A stretch of DNA of 12,219 bases from an uncultured Bacillota bacterium (lineage in GTDB: Bacteria > Bacillota > UBA994 > UBA5500). The stretch is from the NCBI GenBank assembly GCA_937874815.1, contig CALNBW010000457.1:1-12219 (forward strand), read 5' to 3'. The number at the start of each line of letters is the position of its first letter. The stretch's first letter is position 1. Below are positions 7,081 through 12,219 of the stretch, piece after piece. A model generated the notes under the pieces. The model worked only from the letters and a program-made list of their open reading frames with translations, had not been told where the DNA came from and made no database searches. The position numbers were made by a program, and so were the translations under genes.

Positions 7081-7162
7081 CAACGCCCTTGGCGTTGCGG
7101 GTAATAAAGTGATTGTTGCGTAGCAACTATCAGCTTGTACCTTACAGCAACGCCTTCGGCGT
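7081..7162. repeat. Cluster of three short related hairpins in the GNAT leader
   Basis: Three small dyads follow one another in 82 bases. The first is CAACGCC-CTT-GGCGTTG (7081-7097, 7-bp stem), the second GTTGC-GTA-GCAAC (7115-7127, 5-bp stem) and the third ACGCC-TTC-GGCGT (7150-7162, 5-bp stem). Read on the minus strand, GGCGTTGCT occurs in both the first and third, and GTTGCT again in the second, so they look like copies of one small motif. They sit in the 241-base spacer between the GNAT and typA starts and would lie in the GNAT messenger's 5' leader if transcription starts upstream of them. I see no clear promoter for GNAT. Function is unknown: mRNA structure, a short-repeat array or protein binding sites are all possible. 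Confidence 0.5.
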
Positions 7163-7239
7163 CTTCAGTTAAGACAATTTCTCGCTACTTTGCACATTTC
7201 CTGCCGGGGTAACAATATTTTTATATTCATATCCCCTTT

Positions 7240-7267
7240 TTGACTAGTGAGCAAAACAGTATATAAT
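7240..7267 (+). promoter_or_regulatory. Sigma-A type promoter for typA
   Basis: A TTGACT -35 (7240-7245) and a perfect TATAAT -10 (7262-7267) are separated by 16 bases. An A/T-rich stretch (about 7211-7232) lies just upstream of the -35 and could act as an UP element. Transcription would start near 7274, giving a leader of about 27 bases before ATG 7301. Confidence 0.75.
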
Positions 7268-7300
7268 ACATTGTTAGACTGTGTGGAGGGAGCCAAACTT

Positions 7301-9118
7301 ATGATTCGTAATATCGCCATTATTGCTCACGTAGACCACGGTAAGACTACGCTGGTCGACGCGATGCTGAAGCAGAGCAGTATTTTTCATGCCAAGGAAC
7401 AAGTACAAGAAAGAGTCATGGATTCGCTCGACTTAGAGCGCGAGCGAGGCATCACCATCATGGCTAAATTTACTGGCATTTTCTACAAAGGCATCAAAAT
7501 TAATATCGTTGACACCCCAGGGCACTCGGATTTTGGGGGTGAAGTTGAGCGTACCTTAAGCACCGTCGATGGAGTTCTGCTTTTGGTTGACGCCGCCGAA
7601 GGCCCGCTGGCGCAGACCAAGTATGTGCTGCAGAAGGCCTTAGGTCTCGGCTTAAAGCCTATCGTTGTCATTAACAAGATTGACCGAGCAGATGCGCGGC
7701 CCTTAGTGATATTAGATAAATGCTTAGACCTGTTTATTGAGCTCGGGGCTGATGAAAGTCAACTTGACTTTCCCGTTCTTTATGCCTCCGCCCGGGCTGG
7801 CTTCGCCAAGCGCCATCTTGAAGACCCAGATATGGACCTGACGCCCCTCTTCGAAACCATCGTTTCCGAAATTCCGGCCCCGCAGGGTGATGTAGATGCG
7901 CCTTTGCAGATGCTAGTATCCAGTATCGACTGGGATGATTATGTCGGCCGCATCGCCATCGGGCGCGTGCAGAATGGCATGCTGACTACCGGGCAGACAG
8001 TGACAGTGATTAGCCCGGATGGCGATGAACATAACGAGAAGATCGCTAAAGTGTACCAGTTTGTCGGCCTAGACCACGAGGAACAAGCTAGCGCCAACGC
8101 CGGTGATATCGCCGCTATCGTGGGGCTAACAGATGTCAGCATCGGTTGCACGCTTACAGACCCAGAGTATAGGGTGGCTCTGCCCTTTGTGAAGGTAGAC
8201 GAGCCCACTGTAACAATGGACTTTTTGGTTAATAATAGCCCCTTGGCTGGCCAAGAGGGCAAATATGTAACAACGCGCCATCTACGTGATCGCCTGCACC
8301 GCGAGGCCTACGCCAATATCAGTATGCGGGTAGAAGACGGGGAGACCCCTGATACTTGGCACGTTTCTGGCCGGGGCGAGCTGCACTTGGCCATACTGAT
8401 TGAGACTATGCGCCGCGAGGGCTATGAGTTTGCGGTTTCCCGCCCCCGGGCCATCTTCAAGGAAGACGAAAACGGGCAGCTGCTAGAGCCCCTGGAACTA
8501 CTCAGCATCGAAGTGCCAGAAGAGTACTTAGGGGTGATTATGGAGCACCTCGGCAGCCGGCAGGCGAAGCTCCTGGATATGACCCACTCTGAATCGGGCA
8601 CGGTGCATCTGAAATATGATATCCCGGCACGCTCGCTGCTTGGTTTTCGCAACAACTTCCTCACGGAAACCAAAGGCTACGGTGTGATGAATCATGTTTT
8701 CAACGGCTACGGTCCCTACCGCGGAGACATTCCTAAGCGCAACCACGGCGTTTTGGTCGCTTACGAAGCCGGCGTGGCTACTGTTTTCGGCCTCTACGGG
8801 GCAGAAGACCGAGGGACATTGTTCATTACCCCCGGCACCCAAGTCTACGAGGGGATGATTGTGGGAGAAACAGGGCGCTCTCAGGATATTGATATCAACG
8901 TGACCAAGAAGAAGCACCTGACTAGCTTGCGCTCCGCGGGTGCCGAGGAAGCCATGCGGCTGTCGCCTCCGCCCGAGATTACGCTGGACAAGGCACTGGA
9001 ATATATCGAAAGCGACGAGCTGATCGAAATTACCCCCAAAAACATGCGCATGCGCAAGCGCATTCTCGACCGCCCCGAACGGCTGCGCCGCCAGAAATGG
9101 GCCCAAAGTGACCAATAA
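7301..9118 (+). CDS. typA: Translational GTPase TypA/BipA
   Basis: Ribosome-binding GTPase of the elongation-factor G-like family, involved in 50S assembly and growth under stress. The length, 605 residues, is as expected. GTPase motifs are all visible: AHVDHGKTT (9-17), RGITI (49-53), DTPGH (71-75), NKID (125-128) and the SA(R) element near 163. The EF-Tu-like beta-barrel domain follows, then the EF-G III/V-like domains. The BipA-specific C-terminal part contains the glycine-rich NHVFNGYGPYRG, LITPG-like FITPGTQVYEGMIVGE and the basic KKKHLTSLRS segment. The frame is open upstream to GTG 7247, but that would start inside the promoter; ATG 7301 has GGAGGG 10 bases upstream (7285-7290) and gives the normal N-terminus. 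It is transcribed alone and divergently from the GNAT gene, and faces the serine hydrolase gene convergently. Confidence 0.97.
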   Translation: MIRNIAIIAHVDHGKTTLVDAMLKQSSIFHAKEQVQERVMDSLDLERERGITIMAKFTGIFYKGIKINIVDTPGHSDFGGEVERTLSTVDGVLLLVDAAEGPLAQTKYVLQKALGLGLKPIVVINKIDRADARPLVILDKCLDLFIELGADESQLDFPVLYASARAGFAKRHLEDPDMDLTPLFETIVSEIPAPQGDVDAPLQMLVSSIDWDDYVGRIAIGRVQNGMLTTGQTVTVISPDGDEHNEKIAKVYQFVGLDHEEQASANAGDIAAIVGLTDVSIGCTLTDPEYRVALPFVKVDEPTVTMDFLVNNSPLAGQEGKYVTTRHLRDRLHREAYANISMRVEDGETPDTWHVSGRGELHLAILIETMRREGYEFAVSRPRAIFKEDENGQLLEPLELLSIEVPEEYLGVIMEHLGSRQAKLLDMTHSESGTVHLKYDIPARSLLGFRNNFLTETKGYGVMNHVFNGYGPYRGDIPKRNHGVLVAYEAGVATVFGLYGAEDRGTLFITPGTQVYEGMIVGETGRSQDIDINVTKKKHLTSLRSAGAEEAMRLSPPPEITLDKALEYIESDELIEITPKNMRMRKRILDRPERLRRQKWAQSDQ

Positions 9119-9128
9119 ACAAGAGGGG

Positions 9129-9193
9129 CAGCGGGGTACTAGCCGTAAGCACGATTGGAGCCTGCTCCTGTGCTCTAAGGTAGTACCCCGCTG
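9129..9193. terminator. Long dyad between convergent typA and serine hydrolase genes
   Basis: A perfect 13-bp stem (CAGCGGGGTACTA at 9129-9141 with 9181-9193) encloses inner stems AGCAC/GTGCT (9148-9152/9170-9174) and GGAG/CTCC (9157-9160/9165-9168). The position between two gene ends suggests a bidirectional terminator. However, neither side has a real T run (TCTT on the plus strand, CTCTTGTTT on the minus strand), so the mechanism is less certain. Confidence 0.6.
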
Positions 9194-9222
9194 TCTTACG
9201 CTGTGCGCGTCTGGGCCTGGCC

Positions 9223-10542
9223 CTACGATTTCCTCTGCAGCATGCGCAAACCGCTAAACACAGCCCAGGCTGGGCCTTGACCGCGGAAATAGAACTTGAT
9301 GGGTCGGGGGATATTGTTGGTATAAACAGCCGTTGCGGGGCCGCTCATCCGGGCCGGAAACTGCTGTCCGTCCAGTTCAACCCACAGTTGATCAGCCTGC
9401 GTAAAGACACGCAAGTTGCCGCCTTCAGCTGTTGCGTAAGTGCCTAGTATACGCTCGCGCTCTGCAGCCGTTGCCTCATACTCTGGCTCTTCACTGCGGG
9501 GCAAATCTAGCGGCAGACCTAGCGCTGTGTTAACCGCGCCTAACCAAAGCAGGTTGGCTGAAACACCGCTGGTGTTGGTGAGCACCGCTACCACTAAGCC
9601 ATGCTCCGGCACGAATCCGAAGTTGGCTGCCACGCCGGCCTGGCTGCCGCCATGCTCAATCAGGGTGACGCCGCCGTGGTTGGGCGTGATCGATAAAGCC
9701 GCCCCGTACCAGGTCTTGCGTCCATATTGATACACGGGCTTCGTCATGCGAGCCAAACCTGCCTCGCTGACAATCCGCTTATCGCCCTGCTTGCCACCAT
9801 TGACAAATACCTCGCCATACTTAAGTAGATCGGTAACGCAGGAGCGCACGCCACCGCCTACTTCAAAGTTGCCCAACGCCGGCCAGGCTTGCTCCTGGAA
9901 CTGTCCGGTCTCTTTATCATACATGTAGGGGACAGTTACGTTTTGAAAGCGGGTCAGCTCTTCAATACTATAGGTAGAACGATACATACCCATGGCGTCT
10001 AGCAAATTAGCCGTCATATACTTGCGATAAATACGCCCGGTAAGGCGTTCAATGATGGCACCCAGCAGCAAAAAAGTATCATTACAATAGCTAAGATATT
10101 CACCTGGGGCACCGAGCAGCTCGTATTCCTCATTTGCCAAGAAATCCAGATGCTCGGCGAAGGTAGCAATGTCTTGGCGACGCCGCATTGGTGGCAAACC
10201 AGTGGTGTGTGAGAGCAAATGCTTAATTTTGATGCTCTCCATGTCATCCACACCATGCAGCCTAAACTCGGGCAAGTGCTTGACCACGGTATCTTCGACC
10301 GAAAGCAAACCCGCATCGGCTAGCTGCATGATGGCCATGGCTGTGAATGATTTACTGACAGAAGCAATGCCGAATATAGTGTCGGGTGTTACCGGCAGTT
10401 TCTGCTCTACGTCGCGATAACCAAAACCCTGCTGAAAGATTACACTACCGTGCTGGGCAACTGCGACAGCAGCTCCAGCTATATGCTCGCGAGCGCATAC
10501 CTGCTCCACAAATTGAGCATACTCTGTCCAAGCTTGACTCAT
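9223..10542 (-). CDS. Class C beta-lactamase-family serine hydrolase (MlrB-/D-aminopeptidase-like)
   Basis: Serine hydrolase of the penicillin-binding protein/class C beta-lactamase superfamily, 439 residues. The three active-site elements are clear: SVSK (61-64, nucleophile Ser61 and Lys64), the tyrosine motif YCN (152-154) and HGG (297-299) in place of KTG. The last ~80 residues form a separate, probably beta-barrel-like tail. No signal peptide is seen, so action in the cytoplasm is likely. Known relatives hydrolyse D-amino acid peptides, esters or, in MlrB, linearised microcystin. The ATG at 10542 overlaps the stop codon of the upstream M81 metallopeptidase gene by four bases (ATGA), with AGGAGG seven bases before it, so the two proteins are translationally coupled and probably act in one pathway. 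A true beta-lactamase is unlikely because of the HGG motif and the lack of a secretion signal. Confidence 0.88.
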   Translation of the reverse strand: MSQAWTEYAQFVEQVCAREHIAGAAVAVAQHGSVIFQQGFGYRDVEQKLPVTPDTIFGIASVSKSFTAMAIMQLADAGLLSVEDTVVKHLPEFRLHGVDDMESIKIKHLLSHTTGLPPMRRRQDIATFAEHLDFLANEEYELLGAPGEYLSYCNDTFLLLGAIIERLTGRIYRKYMTANLLDAMGMYRSTYSIEELTRFQNVTVPYMYDKETGQFQEQAWPALGNFEVGGGVRSCVTDLLKYGEVFVNGGKQGDKRIVSEAGLARMTKPVYQYGRKTWYGAALSITPNHGGVTLIEHGGSQAGVAANFGFVPEHGLVVAVLTNTSGVSANLLWLGAVNTALGLPLDLPRSEEPEYEATAAERERILGTYATAEGGNLRVFTQADQLWVELDGQQFPARMSGPATAVYTNNIPRPIKFYFRGQGPAWAVFSGLRMLQRKS

Positions 10543-12029
10543 TTGTTGTCCTCCTCACGCCAATTGCGCCCAATCGGGTAGATATCATCTGGAATATTGT
10601 TATAGTGCAAAGTAGACAAATCAGCAGCACCAATGCCCGGAGCATCAACCTTGATGTCAGCCTTAGCCACACTATCCCAATAGGCGCGATGGTGAACCCG
10701 ATCCTTTAAGGCGATAATATCAAGACTATCTACATCTATACCGACAGAGGTTAGGCCAGCGCTATCGTTGGCACCACGCATACGTTCAGAAATAACCACA
10801 TGGTTGTTATTGCCCAAATTTAGCCTCACCACTAGCCCATCTTGCACGCGCCTGCCTTTACCCATAGGTCCCACCAGGGTGTATTGCGGCCGCCCCATGA
10901 ACTCAATTTTACCGCTAACTTCGACAGGCTCACCAGAAAATTCGCTGGCCCAGCCGCCAATACGTACGGTTACTAAGTCGCCGATTTGTGCTGTTGCCTC
11001 CAAATGTTTCGCCACGACGGGGTCTGCAATGCCTGGGATGGCAAAATTCTTGGCACCTTGAGCTAAGAGTTGCTGCAACACATGGGTGCTATCGCCAGTG
11101 CGGTCGGCACCATCTGCTAATATAACTGGTCGTAAACCTTGGCTATTGAGTCCAATTGCTTCCGCAACTGCTTCTGCCGGGTTTGGCAACGGTTGGCGGA
11201 AGGCTTCTCGTAGGGTCCAAGCTAAATCGCTAACATCTTGGGCAATTGCATCGGCTAGCGCTTGGTCGCCATCGGTAATGGCAATCACGCTCATGCCCAC
11301 ATCTGGCACATCCGCATAGGCAAAACCAGGGGCCACGGCCACCCAGCGCACTTTCTCCTTAACCTCCCACTGGCGGCAGCGTTCAAGTAGTGTATGCATC
11401 GGTGAATAGTCCGTTGCCTGATAAATGCTAGCCGAGATAATGCCTGGTTTGCGCAGAGCCTGGCGAGGCTGAAAACGCCCCTGAATGGTGTCAATTAGGC
11501 ACTGAGCAGCTGCATAGCCCGTTTCCTCTGTGTCGATATGGGGATAAGTTTTAATGATAAACACTGCATCTGCCACTTCGGTGAGCTCAGCGTCTTCATT
11601 GGCATGCAGATCTAGAGTGACCATAATCGGTTTACCGCCGACTACCTCTCGCACCCGCCGCACAATTTCTGCTTCCGGCTTCAGGATGCCTTGCACTGCC
11701 ATAGCGCCATGCAAAGCCAAAAGCACGCCGTCAACCTCCCCGGCTTGCCGCAAACCTGCCACGATCTCGCCTGTGTATTTCTCGAAGCAGTCCGCATCTA
11801 GCCAGCTAGTGTATGGGCCCGGTGCCATGCTGACATAAAGCAGCGGGATCAACTCGGCCTGGGCTTCATTGATGGCTTGCATAAAGCCATTCATGTAAGT
11901 AGGCAACCCCTTAAGCCGTTCCGCCACGGCCTGACCCCGTAGGGCATAGGAGTCTAAACGTTCTATCGTTGTCGGGTCTGGACAAAAGGTACAGGTCTCG
12001 TGGGAAAACTCAGCAATAGCAATGCGCAT
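10539..12029 (-). CDS. M81-family metallopeptidase (MlrC-like)
   Basis: Putative zinc metallopeptidase of the M81 family, whose named member MlrC performs the last peptide cleavage in microcystin breakdown; most bacterial homologues have unknown substrates. The 496 residues cover the whole N-terminal catalytic part (DUF1485) and the C-terminal MlrC domain. Visible conserved segments are FSHET (8-12), ALHGAM (105-110), TLDLHAN (138-144), TYPHIDTEETG (161-171, with His164 and Asp166), and in the C-terminal half ILADGADRTGDSTH and GANDSAGLTSVGID. No signal peptide is seen. The ATG at 12029 is preceded by GAGGAAGG at good spacing. It is the first gene of a two-gene operon and overlaps the serine hydrolase. 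A TTGACA at 12079-12084 (minus strand) has no fitting -10, so the promoter is not located. Confidence 0.92.
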   Translation of the reverse strand: MRIAIAEFSHETCTFCPDPTTIERLDSYALRGQAVAERLKGLPTYMNGFMQAINEAQAELIPLLYVSMAPGPYTSWLDADCFEKYTGEIVAGLRQAGEVDGVLLALHGAMAVQGILKPEAEIVRRVREVVGGKPIMVTLDLHANEDAELTEVADAVFIIKTYPHIDTEETGYAAAQCLIDTIQGRFQPRQALRKPGIISASIYQATDYSPMHTLLERCRQWEVKEKVRWVAVAPGFAYADVPDVGMSVIAITDGDQALADAIAQDVSDLAWTLREAFRQPLPNPAEAVAEAIGLNSQGLRPVILADGADRTGDSTHVLQQLLAQGAKNFAIPGIADPVVAKHLEATAQIGDLVTVRIGGWASEFSGEPVEVSGKIEFMGRPQYTLVGPMGKGRRVQDGLVVRLNLGNNNHVVISERMRGANDSAGLTSVGIDVDSLDIIALKDRVHHRAYWDSVAKADIKVDAPGIGAADLSTLHYNNIPDDIYPIGRNWREEDNK

Positions 12030-12166
12030 CTGTGATACCTTCCTCTTTCGTTATCGGCTTGGAGATCAGCCCTATCTTTGTCAACTATTCTCCCCATACC
12101 TTGCGGTTCCTGCAATGATAGCCGCTTCACAGCATCCAGAAACTATCCTTGAAGCAAGCAGTCATG

Positions 12167-12219
12167 GCAGGACAGGGGACGGAGTTTTGTCCCGCACCGC
12201 CTCAAGGCGGGTGGGACAA
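12167..12219 (+). repeat. Dispersed REP-like repeat, copy B, with hairpin
   Basis: The first 22 bases match copy A at 5087-5109 in inverted orientation with one G fewer. GGGAC and GTCCC around GGAGTTTT form one small dyad. A second, stronger hairpin follows: TTGTCCC (12187-12193) pairs with GGGACAA (12213-12219) and CCGCC (12197-12201) with GGCGG (12206-12210), with loop TCAA and one bulge. The window stops at the hairpin's end, so the element may continue. GGGGACGG...GTCCC elements of this kind are, as I recall, found as REP-type repeats or beside IS200/IS605-like (Y1) transposases in Clostridia. No transposase is present here. Confidence 0.6.

Noticed and set aside
8528..9115. 195-codon minus-strand frame opposite typA
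   Set aside because: Antisense shadow of a highly conserved gene; no ribosome binding site or recognisable domain.
12079..12084. Perfect TTGACA on the minus strand upstream of the M81 gene
   Set aside because: No acceptable -10 hexamer lies 16-18 bases downstream, so I do not call a promoter.
1..12219. CRISPR array, tRNA, rRNA, prophage or insertion-sequence genes
   Set aside because: Looked for and not seen: no regularly spaced repeats, no cloverleaf sequences, and no transposase, integrase or phage proteins among the readable frames.

Overview
The window looks like chromosomal DNA from a Gram-positive, Clostridia-like bacterium of middling GC content. The reasons are strong AGGAGG-type ribosome binding sites before most genes, use of TTG and GTG starts, Firmicutes-style housekeeping genes (typA, an RsmF-type rRNA methyltransferase), and a short dispersed GGGGACGGAGTTTT repeat of a kind I associate with Clostridia genomes. 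The taxonomic placement is inference; no rRNA or marker in the window settles it. Nine genes lie on the minus strand and one (typA) on the plus strand. Coding density is high and no gene-free stretch exceeds about 240 bases.

Left block (109-6473, all minus strand, read right to left): an RsmF-type rRNA m5C methyltransferase, a small VOC/glyoxalase-fold protein, two adjacent paralogous EamA/DMT transporters and an M20 amidohydrolase. They follow one another with gaps of 58, 35, 58 and 97 bases and no visible terminator until the strong hairpin at 1561-1597, so they may form one transcription unit. The last three genes suggest hydrolysis of N-acylated or conjugated amino acids with export of the product or related solutes (inference). 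After the terminator comes a membrane-anchored PIG-L/LmbE-type deacetylase with an extra beta-rich C-terminal region. Bases 1-108 carry only a small hairpin and a possible 3' tail of a plus-strand gene that enters from outside the window.

Middle block (6528-9193): a GNAT acetyltransferase (minus strand, own terminator) is divergent from typA (plus strand). The spacer between them holds a near-consensus sigma-A promoter for typA and a cluster of short related hairpins on the GNAT side. typA ends in a long perfect dyad lying between convergent genes.

Right block (9223-12029, minus strand): an M81 (MlrC-like) metallopeptidase gene overlaps by four bases with a class C beta-lactamase-family serine hydrolase gene. 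The pairing recalls the MlrB/MlrC enzymes that degrade linearised microcystin, and suggests a two-enzyme system acting on unusual peptides or D-/iso-linked amino acids. The window ends in a hairpin-forming copy of the dispersed repeat, whose other copy lies, inverted, directly after the rsmF-like gene.

Most of the window is ordinary chromosome. The points most worth a second look are the MlrC/serine hydrolase operon, the two-copy REP-like element, the DMT pair next to the amidohydrolase, and the hairpin cluster upstream of the GNAT gene.
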